NCBI RefSeq assembly: GCF_023343835.1
Contig: NC_064439.1
Span: 30,977,933-31,041,932, forward strand
From: Lagopus muta
Taxonomy: Eukaryota > Chordata > Aves > Galliformes > Phasianidae
Direction: 5' to 3'
DNA length: 64,000 nucleotides
Shown here: piece after piece, positions 36,215 to 47,740 of the stretch
Layout: the number at the start of each line of letters is the position of its first letter
Numbering within the stretch: position 1 is the stretch's first letter
The notes under the pieces: generated by a model
Told to the model about the DNA's origin: nothing
Database searches by the model: none
The model's input: only the letters and a program-made list of their open reading frames with translations
Translations under genes and position numbers: made by a program

Positions 36215-39200
36215 GTAGGCGGCGGGCCCGGCAGCGTCCCCCTCCCCGCTCGCTGGGCTGCCCTTCTCCTGGGGCGAGGCGGGAGGGAGGGGAGTGAGAT
36301 GCCCCTCGCGGCTGGAGGTCTCACCTGAGTTCCTTCAGGAAAACCCGGCGGGGGTTAGGATGTGGTGCCCGCGCTCCTTGGGTGCGGAGGTGGATTTCCA
36401 CCTGCCTCGATGCTGCATCCTCTCCTTCAGCCCTTTCTGGCACCTGGCACACACGGGCTGGTGGGCAGGAGTGTGGCCACGGGGCAGTGGACATGGGGAG
36501 AGTCCCCCTCAAAATCGAGAGAAAATGTAACTAATCCTGGGGAGGATGAGGCAGGGCAGCAGGAGCTGTTTCACTCTTCTGTCGCTGCCACTGACTAGTG
36601 AAGGTTTCACTGGGAAAAAGTGCTGTGTGCTGAGAAGTTGTAGGAGTTGAAGCACTTTGTCAGCTACTTAATAGAGCAGTGAATGCCCCAAACGCCAGTA
36701 GTCTGACAAAAACTCTCAAGACTATAAATGAGAACTTGAGCCCAAGCTGAAAGAGAAGAGTGTGACCTAAAGCTGCCTTGCCCCATGCTGGTGTTCTGAC
36801 GGTCACTGTGCTGCTTAAAGGGTGCTGAAGGCTCAGGCTGAGAAAAGTTAACATTGTGCTATAAAATTATGTTCTTTGGAACATCTGTCCAGTTCAGACT
36901 GATTAATAGAATCATTCCCTGAGGTCCCTAAACTGTGCATGACACAAGACCTTTGATATTTGTTTAATATCAAAACCAGATGAGAGATCTATAATAAGGC
37001 TTGCATTTGTCCCTATAGAAGTCTGAAGAGTTAAATCAGAGGGGAGGTTATGGTGTAGCTGAGAGCTTTCCCAGCAAACCCATGACATTGCCTGTCTGTG
37101 CGCTAATACCATAACAGAGATGAGGAGGCTGATAACATTATGGTTCTTCAGTCCTGGACTTTTAAAGCAATATTCACAGCTGTTTGTGTGTGCAGTGTGT
37201 TTCTGTGCGTTGCTCTGTGCTCTTGTAACTTTTTGTCAGATGACTGCTAAAATAATCTGTTCCTGCTGCTGCCCCTTTCTCTTGCATGCACTGGGATCTC
37301 CAGGCTGGTTTCATGTCTCCACCTTTTTTTGATTCTGTTTCTGATTTAAAAGGTACAAGGCTGAACAGCCCCCTCCTTTTATATTCATCCTCCAGTATAG
37401 AAATGTAGAAGCATAGAATCATACTATGACTTAGGTCAGAGGGGACGTAAAAGATCTAGCTCCAACCTCTTGCCATGAGCAGGGCTGCCAACCACTAGAT
37501 CAAGTGCTTCTTTAACTTTGCCTGGCTTTCTTTGCTTATGACTTGGCTGCAAGTACACAGCTCAAAGACTGAGACGGCTTTCACTTGTATTTAGGCTCTG
37601 AAATGAACGGAATAGTTATTGTTGGCGACAGACAAAACAATTCAGAATTTCAGTTTTCTCATTCAGGTTCCATCAATCCAGGATTGACCTGGATTTAAAA
37701 GAAAACCGACAGATAAAGTCACAACAACAACTTGATTTTAAAGCTGTCTAGAAAGCTTGGAAACAAACCAACAACCAGAACTGTGCTCTTTCTGTTCTGT
37801 GGTGAATTAGCAGCAGAGAAGTAAGGTGACAGAGGTCCTGCTTCAGCAGTGACAGTCACTTGCAAAATGAACTGCTGTCTTTAGAAGCATTCTGATGTAA
37901 ACATGTGCATCACTTGGTCTGTTAGAGCAGAGGTGCGCAGAGCTGTCTCTTGCTGCAGTGTTTGGCTCTGCCCTGGGTGCTTGTTCAGCCAGCCCTGCTG
38001 TGGGGAGGTGGCAGGGCCCAGGCTCACCCCATGTGAGCAGGCCGCTGGGGCTGGGCCAGGTCCACAGGCTGCTTGCTGCGGGATGGGCAGCAAGGATTGT
38101 GATCAGTGCTTCTTTGTCTCTTCAGTTTATCTGTCTACTCTTGTTTGACGTTTATGTGTCATGGACAACCTTCTGGCTTAGCCTTCTGCTTCTGGCATTT
38201 GAGTGTCATTCTCTGTGAGTGACCAAGATCCACGGGATCTTCACCCCTGCTTCTGTGAAGCTTCTTCCAATCCCTCCTTCTCTTCTTGACTTTTGCCCTT
38301 GTCTGCATGGCTGCTTTGCTCCCTCTCTCCTTTAGGGTTCCTCTCCTTCACATCCCATCTCATTTGGCTTTAGTCATAGCATACATAGCTTTGTACCCCT
38401 GTGAGGTGATCTGAGGGAAATAGATGCCTGTTGCACTCGTGGCCTGCTTCAGACTCCTCATTTCCGATGAAATCCATTGTTCACAAGGTTCCAGATCTTC
38501 ACTGATGATGAAGAGAACCTAAGATGACCAGCACAGCTGCAGACTCCTGCACTGCAGACGTCCACGTGTCTTTGCATTAATCCCACTGCTGTCCTCCAAA
38601 ATGTCCCATGTCCTTGCATCGTGCCCCTGTGCTGCATTGTTTGAGAGCTTTTTTCAGAGCCCTGCTTTCTTTGAATCTTTTCTCCTGCTGCTTGGTGCTA
38701 CATGCGCACACTGTAACCAACAGGCCCTCTTCCTTTCATGTTTTTTTGCAAACACCAAGAAAAGGCATGGATGTCTGCGTTTGTGTTGTCTCAGAGCTGT
38801 GCATCAAAGATACAGAGCAAGCACGAAGCAGCTGAAAGAAGAGAGAACATCTGCACTGAGGCCTTGCTTTCACAACTGCTCATGACCTCTTTGCATTACG
38901 GCTGTACCATGGTTGTTTCCCAGCAGCAAAATTATGGGGTAGACTGGAAGCTTTGGCACCTGAAGTAGGAAGAACAGCTGCTCCTTGGTCACACCAGTTG
39001 GTGCATCCAAGGAACACCTGCTGTGCAGCTTTGCTGTTTCAGGACAAGGTGGGGCTGTCCTGTATAGGTAGCAGCTCTGGTCTTGCCATGCTGGAGGGAC
39101 TCATATAATGTCTGTGTCTCCAAGAGTCTTCTTCACTGTTTGAGCAAATCTGTGATTACTGAAGGTTGCTACCTATTGCTCAGAGAAAACTTTACAAGAG

Positions 39201-42200
39201 GTTAGTGAGACTTTTTGCCCAAAAGTGAGCTGCTGGAGCAAGCTGTTGGATTTGTTAAATAAATTTCTTAAAAAACAATGGCAAATTACATTACCCCTCA
39301 GTTGAAGCCATGGTCATATCCTTATTAATTGGAGTAGGGAACAGGAAAGAAATCCCTTTATGGTGATAGAGTGCATGGCTTTTTATTCAGCATCACGCTT
39401 GATTGCATTACTGTAATAGCATTTAACCTTTCAGTCAGTATAGGTTGAGAAATTTGTTTTAAAAATCTGAATTTGATACTTTGTCTTTCTGGACCAAATA
39501 TGATGGTCTAAAATGATTAAGGTGAGGCAGTAATACAAAGAGAAATAAAATGATAAAGTGAGAAATGTGTCCAGTTTTCAGGAAAATAAGACATCAATTG
39601 ATGAAACTTGCCCTCCTCCCCAAAATTAATTAAGCCATTGGAGAACTATCTTGACAGCAAGGGATAAAATGTAAGTCTTTGATGGCACCTTTGACTTCTC
39701 TGGAGCTAGAATTTCACTCAAGTGATGTTCACAAAGCTATTATCTGTTAATGTACTTTGTGATTCAGACTAATTACATACACAAGTTACAAACCACGATC
39801 TTAATTCCTTCCAACCTAGGGAGCGTTTGGTTACAGTTATCACTGGTAATCTAATGAGTTCTTATGGTGAGTAAGTGTCTCTCAAGCTGGCTGTTTGGTG
39901 TTGCTTCTGTTTTCTGAGAAGAAGAGAGGAAATTCTTTCCTAGAATGAGGAATTGCTGTAATTGAACTGTTGAACAAACTGTTGGTAAAATATCCTTGAT
40001 TTTAGAAAAAGAAACAACAAACAAATAGACAGCCATTGTGTAAGTATAAGACAGAAGTAGCAGACGATATCCTGTTCAACCAAAGAACTCTGATTCTGAT
40101 GGCTGTTCTCTCTTCCATAGCCACGCAGTTCAGGAGTGGTTATTGCCTTGGGGCAGCTTAGTTTTTATGACCGAATCTGGTACGTAGTGCACCTCCAAAT
40201 GCACTAGCTAGCTTTTAAAAATCTCGGCCAGTTCTTCAGACACAATGGCATGCATGAATTTTGTGTACTGTTCATATAATAGATAAATTTGACTCTACAT
40301 TCATGTGATTTCTAATGAAGGATACAACAGTATGTAAAAGAATGAGAAAATTAATGAGATGATGGAACTGGGTTTGTGGGCAAGAATGACATGCTCAGAG
40401 GTCTTGTCATGCACTGCTTCCTCCTTCATGCTCAGATCAGTAAGGATCAAGGTCCTCGAATATTCAGGAACATCCATCAAATTGAGAAACATAGAATTGC
40501 TCAATATTATCAGGTAACAATTGTCAAAAATATATATTAAAAGAAATACTGAAGAACATTTTCTAACATGAGTAGATCAATTTAATTAAAATACTTGCTG
40601 CAAAGTTGTTTTTATATCAGCTGTATTTAGTTTTTTTTCTGCCTAATAGTTCTCTGCTTAATCTTCATTATTAAATATCAAGATAAATAAAAATATCCTT
40701 TTTTTCTTTTTTCTTAGGTACGGAAAGAGATCAAGCCCAGAGACACTGATCTCAGACCTCTTGTTGAGGGAAAGCACAGAAAACATTCCTAGATCCCGGT
40801 ATGTTTGAGGAAGTTTTATAGTGGCTTTATTTCTAACTTAGATTTAACAGTCCTATTTGTTATCATTAACCATGTTGCACAGGGAGAAAACACATGCCAC
40901 CAACAGCTGGATGAACATATCCTTACACACATTTTCAACTTCTTTGTTAAGAACTAGAATCATCCTATCAATGCAAGAAATGCTTTCCCAGGTACAGTAT
41001 AGTCCAAGCTCCTTGTTTCCTGATTTTCAGAGCAGGCAGAACCTGCTGGCTGAAGGAGGGGAAGCATTCTGTAAGTCTTGCCCTTTACTGGACTGTATTG
41101 CACAGAATCGTGCACTGATGCCGGATGATGATTCACTTACACACTGGATCCCCAAAGATGGCATATTTTTATTTATTTCCTACTCCACAAGTTGCCATTT
41201 TTCCCCTTTAAAGAAGTGTGACGAGTGATAAATGTGCAGATATGTTTATTTACAAATGCATAGCTATGAGTGTTCTTTAAAATACAGTATTTCACACTTG
41301 TTTTGTACCTAATGTTTCATAAAGTGGGGGGAAAAAGGCCTTTGTATTTCCACTTGCACTTGGTTTGGAAGAACAGTGGTGTTTTGAACAGCACTGGAAT
41401 TTCAAATGTATAATGTATAATTAAGTAATGACACTGAAATTACAATGTAAGATACTGTAGTGGTGACCACAATTTATGCAGCTGTGGAAATTTTCCCTTA
41501 CTCTGCCTATGCTGAAAAAGTAAATACAGGGGGTTTTATTTTTATTTTCTTGTAAAAGAAAACATTCAGTCACAAAAAATCACAAATAAGCTCAGTTTAG
41601 GACTTTGCTGAAAGCATGAAGCCTGCTGCTAACACTGCTGCAGGAATAAATGTTTTGTGCAGCACCCATCTCAGGAGTCTCCAAGCTCTGCGCTTCCATC
41701 CATTGTGCAAAAGCTCAATTAAACAGTTAAATAATTAACTGTAATAGTCTGTAGCACTGGACTTTGGGGATGATGATGTCACCAAGAGGTGACCAAAACT
41801 TTGCTGTCAGCGGAGTGTCCATCAGCTTTGCGGATCCATGTGTAGGAAGAATGTTGACTTAAGGCTTGATGACTAACCACAGCTGTTGGGAAATGGTTCT
41901 ATCTGCATATGCTTATGTAAAAAACTGCATGGAGTACATTGAAATGCTTGAGACTATTTTGTGTTTTGTAATGAGGAGGCAGAATCCTCACATAATGGGA
42001 AATTTCCGCTGCCGTGAATTTGAGGCAACACAGAGGGTAGTACAAAGTCTAATACTCTCTGTAATTTTCCCCCCTTTACAACAAAATTTTATGGTTGTTA
42101 TTGTTTCAATAATACTATTTATAACACGCCAGGGAGCAAAGACTCATGAGCGAAATAACAAACAAGTCTGCATTTAAGATCAGGAATTGATGAGAAACAG

Positions 42201-43674
42201 ATTTTTATCTCATACCCCCCTGTAACAGCACTTTAAACTGAGAAAAAAAAACATGTTTGTCATTCGTTGATGACAATTATGTGAGTACTGGGAACAATGA
42301 TGTTTAGTTTCCTATGGATATGTTTTCTAGGATAAAACACAGTATGGATTCTTCACCCCATTCCAGCTTTTACCCCCATGTGAAGATATAATCATGTCTT
42401 CTTTCTATCCAGCCCTGAGTTTGATGACACATCAGGAGCTTACTCTCTCCAAGACATCAGTACCTTTCTCTGACTTAGTGGAAATTTTCCGGGGGGTTTG
42501 AGAACTCATAGTGAAACTAGGGGAGCCCCACAGGTTGGACACACGTTTGATGTACAGTGTGTCTGTATAAGCATTCCTCCTAGAGAAAACTAAGCTAAAT
42601 GAATTGAAGGCAGGCTGGTATTATTCTAAACTTTAATGATATTCTAAAACATCGTGTATCTTAGATGAAGCTGAACGCTAAGGTATTAAGAAACAGCTTA
42701 ACTGTGTTCAGCATGTCTGGCTGAATTCAGCACTTCACTTTCACTGACTAAAATATCGTATGTCAGAGCATCCAAAAAATGTTTGAAGATTTTCTTACAG
42801 AAATCAAGTAAAAGTTAGGAAGTTACAGAATTGAAAAAAGGAGGTGCTTTGACCTGAGTAAAAGTAAGTTCTTATAACAAAAAAGTGAGATGTTGTTTTT
42901 CTGATCTAGTGGATCCTGTGGAGTTATGACTCAGTAACAGTATGCATTCTGCTTCTGTGAAACTCAAGTATTTCATGTGAAGGAGCTGTTGAATTCCTTG
43001 TGTAGTCAACAGGAGAGGTGGATCTTTCTCATATGAGCCACTCCATCCTCAAATGTGCAGGCTTAACTACCCTCTCAGGGTGTTGGTGTCTCTCCAGTGA
43101 CTGTAGAGCAGATTAGATGGTTTGGTAAGACTAGCCACCCAATATTTAGATGGCAGAAACGATGGCAAATCTATTTCCGTGTATCTCTCTCCATGTTCAG
43201 TGGTAACTTGTCGAATATCTTTCTGTGTAGCCAGGATAAGCAGAGAATAACTAGATCAAATCCTGCTCTCAGAACTGCTTTCAACATGTATTTCAAATGT
43301 TTGATACTAAGCAGTGCAATACAATGATAACATATTGGATGGTTACTTCAGTTTTGTTTGAAGATGCTGATAGCATGATGTGGCTTTGTTTGGCACCATT
43401 CTCTTTGGAAACTGTTTACTCCTGATTAAAAGCTAAAAAGCTCTCTTAAAATATTTCAATATAGTATACAAGACTTTTGATCATCCAAGGTTCATCTGTT
43501 TTGATGGGAGTCTTGTGCTGCAAATGTGGATATGTATTCCTTATTGGTGGTATTATTAAAATGAAAATTTTTGAGTAGTTGTAACTCTGTATTTCCCAGA
43601 AAGGACTTTAAAATGTGTTTAATAGGTTTCTATTCATAATATGTTTCAGGTTTGAAGACCCTTCGATGTGGTGA
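36027..43674 (+). CDS. NPY: Pro-neuropeptide Y precursor, three coding exons
   Basis: NPY is a secreted neuropeptide that acts through Y-family G-protein-coupled receptors; in vertebrates it controls feeding, stress and vascular tone. The CDS joins 36027-36214, 40718-40798 and 43650-43674: 294 bases, 97 residues and a TGA stop. Residues 1-28 are a signal peptide beginning MQGTMRLW, with a hydrophobic core and likely cleavage after LAEA. Residues 29-64 are the mature peptide, starting [13 protein letters not shown] and ending LITRQRY, with the PP-fold prolines at mature positions 2, 5 and 8 and the receptor-binding RQRY end. Then come GKR, for amidation and dibasic cleavage, and a 30-residue C-flanking peptide ending FEDPSMW. 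All three junctions use GT/AG and both coding introns split an arginine codon. Mature position 7 is Ser, where mammals have Asn. From memory, the sizes of introns 2 and 3 resemble those of the mammalian gene. No frameshift or missing residue is seen. Identity is essentially certain. Confidence 0.98.
36215..40717 (+). other. NPY: NPY intron 2
   Basis: This is a 4,503-base intron between GTAGGC and TTCTTAG. Its first part is GC-rich, the rest AT-rich. It holds one CR1 3' fragment (37412-37503). A GC-richer patch at about 37,960-38,100 has no recognisable identity. No exon-like segment with matching frame was seen. Confidence 0.9.
37412..37503 (-). repeat. CR1 LINE 3' fragment in NPY intron 2
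   Basis: CATAGAATCATACTATGACT, then CAGAGGGGACGTAAAAGATC, TCCAACCTCTTGCCATGAGC and GGGCTGCCAACCACTAGATC are a reverse-complement CR1 3' end inside intron 2, antisense to NPY. Confidence 0.85.
40718..40798 (+). CDS. NPY: NPY exon 3: amidation/cleavage site and most of CPON
   Basis: This 81-base exon follows a strong acceptor (a long T-rich tract ending TTCTTAG at 40711-40717). It completes Arg35 and encodes Tyr36, then Gly-Lys-Arg, the signal for prohormone-convertase cleavage and C-terminal amidation. The first 24 or so residues of the C-flanking peptide ([15 protein letters not shown]...) follow. It ends with CG of an Arg codon before GTATGT. The phase fits both neighbours exactly. Confidence 0.97.
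40799..43649 (+). other. NPY: NPY intron 3
   Basis: This is a 2,851-base AT-rich intron between GTATGT and TTTCAG. I see no CR1 fragment or other recognisable element in it. Confidence 0.9.
43650..43674 (+). CDS. NPY: NPY exon 4, coding part: C-terminal FEDPSMW and stop
   Basis: The acceptor TTTCAG ends at 43649. The first base completes the split Arg codon. Seven codons (FEDPSMW) and TGA at 43672-43674 follow. The end matches the conserved C-terminus of NPY precursors (EDP-x-MW). The exon continues into the 3' UTR. Confidence 0.96.
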
Positions 43675-43855
43675 TGGGATTTGCAGCACACCATCCAAAT
43701 TTTTCCTAGTTTTCAATTCATACTTCACTCCTCTGAAGCAAATCATAGCATCATTCCCAGTGCATGCAGCCATTGTACCAAACTCTGTAGAGTTTTTCCT
43801 TCATCATATTTGTATATACTTTTATTTAAATAAATTATTTGTGCATTCCAAAATA
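43675..43855 (+). other. NPY: NPY 3' UTR (end estimated)
   Basis: This is the sequence from the stop codon to the probable cleavage site, about 20 bases after the AATAAA at 43829. It is short and AT-rich toward its end. The exact cleavage position is not visible; several adenines lie near 43850-43860. Confidence 0.8.
43829..43834 (+). terminator. NPY polyadenylation signal AATAAA
   Basis: A canonical AATAAA lies 155 bases after the stop codon, followed by T-rich sequence and a probable cleavage site. It forms half of the 14-base palindrome TTTATTTAAATAAA (43821-43834), so AATAAA is also present on the opposite strand. Confidence 0.85.
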
Positions 43856-45127
43856 CAACATACTAAATGAAAACAAGCAATGTTGTCATTGGTATAGCAA
43901 AGAATTGTTTTAAACTATTAAAACTGAATTATAACCTCCCTACAGTCTAAAGTGGTATGGACAACAATAGTATCACGGTTAGTACAGTAATTGGTGTGCA
44001 AAGACACCATTTGTGGTGGCATCAAACTGCACTAAACTGCTTGATTTACCCCAAATTGTTTAAAATAATTTATTATTTGCCAAATAATTTAGGAAAATAA
44101 TATCCTGAGCGATTTTTCATAGTCACCATACTGAAAACTTAGTATTGACACTGACAAATATTATTTCAAAAATGCTATTCGTTTTAATATAAGCAATGAA
44201 GTGCTGGCTTATTTCTTCTCACTTCTCAAAACTGGTTTGAAGCTTGGGTGTAAGCTTGAATTAGGAATTTTACATGAAACAGATGCAATATCTTTGTTTT
44301 GGCAATATGCAGAGCAGCAGAAAGCAAGATTTAAAGTAACTCATAAATCAGGGCAATTCTACAGCCATACTGCCTGAGTTGATCGGCACGCTGCTTCATC
44401 AAAGGAATACTCTTGTAGATCACATGCCTTTGGCTACCTGCACTCTGAGCACCACTCTCATGTGGAGTCTTTCACATTTTTGTTTCCACGAGAAAGTTCC
44501 TGGAGCAGGGACAAGGAGAGCTGTCTTTAGGTTTTCATTTTGATGAATTTCATCATTAATCCAGTGAGGAGTTACTTAGACACAAGGACTTTTTAGGAAA
44601 CGCTCACTGTTTTTATTCAAGTAATGTGATGGCAGCACATGATTTTAATTCACACAAACTCATCTTGCAGTGTGGTTGTATGCAACGTGACACAAATGTT
44701 GGTTCTTCATTCCTGCTTCAGGAACAAATTCTTATCTTCAGACACCTGGACTGGACATTGTATAATAAAGCACATAAAAAGTTCCAAATTGGAAAGGAGT
44801 CAGCATGAAGATTTAGTACATTTACATCTCATTCCTGCTGTATAAATGTTTTCATGTGGCTGTTACCTCCAGGAAAGATGCATCAGTGCAAATCAGTTCC
44901 AGATCCCTAGAAATGCTGCATTCGCTAAGTGTTACCACGTTCCATGGTCTTGCCCCCTATTTTGAGAACACTTTCTTCAGTACAGCATAAAATATTTTTC
45001 ATTTTTATTAAACATCTACGTGGCACTTAAGTAGATAAATTTTGCTTTCAGCCACAATGCTCTCATTTACAAGCTTGCTGATGGGTTTCACAGTTAAATT
45101 GTAAGGGGTAAGAACAGTCCCAAGCAC

Positions 45128-45222
45128 TAAGGGGCATGGTTTGGTGATGGGACTCAGCAGATCAGGTTTAAGGTTGGACTTAATCCTGAAAGTCTTTTCC
45201 AACGTAGATGATTCTATGATTC
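45128..45222 (+). repeat. CR1 LINE 3' terminus
   Basis: AAGGGGCATGGTTTGGTGAT, then AAGGTTGGACTTAATCCTGA, TCTTTTCCAACGTAGATGAT and TCTATGATTC follow the CR1 3' terminal order on the + strand. Confidence 0.85.
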
Positions 45223-45699
45223 AGTGATAAAATATCTAGGGGCAGCACGAAGCATTGCTACGAATGCAGTGACAGTGTTCAGAGGGACTCCAGAGTGGCC
45301 GCTGGAGTCTTACTGGTACTTATTGGAACTACAGGAGCCTATCAGCTGCAAGCCAGGGCCTACTGAGTGAGATTCCACCATACAGTGCTGGTTTGAATAA
45401 TTGTTAAAAAGAAAATTGAAGATTAGTGAAGTATCTGCTACGTATTATCTCTAATTCCTGGTAATTCCTAGTGACTGTACATTTATATTAATGACTGTGC
45501 TAATGATAAAATCTGTAGATGATAAAACAAACTCATGTTGCTTAGCACTACTGTTGCAAACATGCCTTAGTGGAGAAGGAGAGAGTGAGATGAGAATTAG
45601 TGCATGCTAATTGGGTATTCTGAGCAGTTCCACTCAGTTACCTGGATTTTTCTTGAACTTAAAGAACACCCATCTGCGTAGAAAAGCTAGAAAACTCAG

Positions 45700-45730
45700 A
45701 AAAGAAAAAAAGAAAAAAAGAAAAAAAAAG
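45700..45730. repeat. (AAAAAG)n-like A-rich simple repeat
   Basis: Repeated runs of A interrupted by single G. It produces a lysine-rich spurious open frame on the + strand. Confidence 0.9.
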
Positions 45731-46402
45731 GCAGGCTTATTATTAATGAACTGTAGAAGACAGAAGCAAGGCACAGCAGTCATGCATCTATCCACACAAT
45801 ACTACAATTTTCTCTCTAAAACTTTCCTGTCCTGGCAGACCTCACAGAGAAGGCCAATGTGCTTTGGACTTACTTTCCCCATGTACTTCAAATACCATTT
45901 TTGACAAGCAGAGCCATTTTTATTGACTGAAAATACTGGATCAGCTCCCCAAATTGCAGAGTAGGCTTAGAAAAATGAGCTGTGAAACGAAGATAAATGC
46001 TGGATTTGTTTGGCTTGGTTTCCTGGTTTCTGTGTTTTGGCTTCATGGTTAACCTTTTCATCTTTGTTTCCCTTTAACCATGTGAAAAAAGAGCCATGCT
46101 TCTAGAAGGCTGAAATTTATCTCAAACTCTTAGGAAGTGCCAGGAGAAAAACAGCAAAAGGGAGAACCATCAAAGGTGATGGCTCACCTTTTGTTTATTT
46201 ATTGAGGATTTGAAATCATGAGTAATGCACATAGATAGGTGTAAAACTTTTAAAAGGCAGTCCACCTTTGCCTTTGGCAATCTCTGTAATACACATCCCT
46301 GACTTATGCCCAATTTTATTTTAAGACATTCGGAGATCTAGATGATCCCATTAAACCATGCATCTTCTCTAGGAGAGGAAATTCTGTTTTCTCTTTCCAT
46401 CC

Positions 46403-46675
46403 CTAGAATCAGAGAATCATTAAGGTTGGAAAGACCACTAAGATCATCTAGTCCAACCATCAGCCCATGCCTGTTACAGCTCTACACCATGTCCCTCAGT
46501 GTCACATCTGTGTAGTTCTCAAACAACTCCAAGGACGGTGACTCCACCACCTCCCCAGGCAGCCTGTTCCAACGTATCACCACTCATTCTGAGAATAATT
46601 TTTTCTTAATATCCAACTTGAATTTCCTTTGGCACAATTTATGGCCACTACTTCTTGTCCTATTGCTAGTTCATC
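46403..46675 (-). repeat. CR1 LINE 3' fragment
   Basis: It begins TAGAATCAGAGAATCATTAA, then GGTTGGAAAGACCACTAAGA, CATCTAGTCCAACCATCAGC, GGTGACTCCACCACCTCCCC and CAGCCTGTTCCAACGTATCA, continuing to the block before ATGGCCACTACTTCTTGTCC, all in reverse-complement CR1 order. Beyond about 46,675 the similarity fades. Confidence 0.88.
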
Positions 46676-47702
46676 ATAATGCTTTCAGCTCTGAGAGTCT
46701 TCTGTGCCACCTGTCAAGCCGAACTTCTCGCTTGTCATCCAGGAGGTGGAAACCCCATTCTGGGGGTAGGCAGGGGGGGCAGGGATTGTCCCTTCTCCCA
46801 GACTATCCCAAGCAGGGTTTAGGGAGCAAAAGACAACACCACCACAGGCTGCACCACCACGGGGAATCCCAGTGATGCTGGTGATGTAAGGCTGGGGGAA
46901 GTGCAAAGAGGAAGCATTGCTTTGGCAGCTGAGGTAGGAGTGACCCTGATGGGTATCTTGACCTCAAATTAGACCTCGGACAAACATTTGGAAGCAAAAT
47001 TCTAAAAAAGGGACAGAATTTATTGTGATAGCATCTGTATTTGTCTTTTGATGTTTTCTTAGACAGCTTGTGGAAAGCCTAGGTCAGAAAATGGAGAAAA
47101 ATGGAGAAACAACAGAATGCCACAGATGAGCAGCTGTGGCTTTGTAATGCCCATCCTGGGAACACACCTTGTTTACATTTCCAGAACAAACTGTTACAGG
47201 AAGTGGGTGCTCCATGCTCCATTCTGAACAGGTGCTTTACAACCCATTCCCTTAACAAGAATATAACAACACGAAGTTAAAAACACACAACCAAAAACTC
47301 CCTACTAAAACTAATTACTTTTGGAAAGGCTTTTCAAGAGTTAAGGAAAAGATCATTTGGAAGTATTTCCTAGAACATCTTTTCTTTCATTAATATGTGA
47401 AATCAGAAGCATTTTGGTTAACTTTAAGGCTCATAATATTCTTTTCTGAGAGAGAAAGGTGACAATATGCTTGTTCCCACCCTGCTCATCTGAACTATTT
47501 CACAAACTTGCAGCAGTTGAACTTAGTTGCTGAACATTGATACTGTTCCGGTGATATTCAGCACGGTATTTCAATGAATATTTTCCAAAACTTAATTTTG
47601 CAGCTTATTTCTTTTGGTCATAGAATCTAAATGTGTCTTCAGAGCTGCACGATATTAGTCCAGGAATAACAGCAGGCGGATTTACATGGGATTGCCCCTG
47701 TT

Positions 47703-47740
47703 TATACAGCTCTGAAAATATATATATACAGCTCTGAAAA
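47703..47740. repeat. Short direct repeat, 16 bases with period 22
   Basis: TATACAGCTCTGAAAA occurs at 47703-47718 and 47725-47740, separated by a short TA-rich spacer. Confidence 0.9.

Larger units (their letters stand above)
35520..36290. promoter_or_regulatory. CpG island over NPY promoter, exon 1 and exon 2
   Basis: CG dinucleotides are frequent through this stretch, in sharp contrast to the AT-rich sequence on both sides. CpG islands commonly mark the 5' ends of vertebrate genes, and this one spans the NPY promoter and first two exons. The edges are judged by eye. The GC richness also explains long spurious open frames here on both strands (for example 35456-36160 on the minus strand). 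Confidence 0.8.
43856..46402. other. Intergenic 3' of NPY
   Basis: AT-rich. Contains the CR1 terminus at 45128 and an A-rich simple repeat at 45700. No gene is recognised. Confidence 0.65.

Noticed and set aside
35658-36218. NPY frame open for 123 codons upstream of its ATG, suggesting an N-terminal extension
   Set aside because: It runs through intron 1 and the promoter, its ATG lies upstream of the likely transcription start, and the known signal peptide starts at 36027.
39793-39822. CGATCTTAATTCCTTCCAACCTAGGGA-like sequence resembling a CR1 end
   Set aside because: Only about 25 bases match and the ATTCTATGATT tail is missing, so it cannot be separated from chance.
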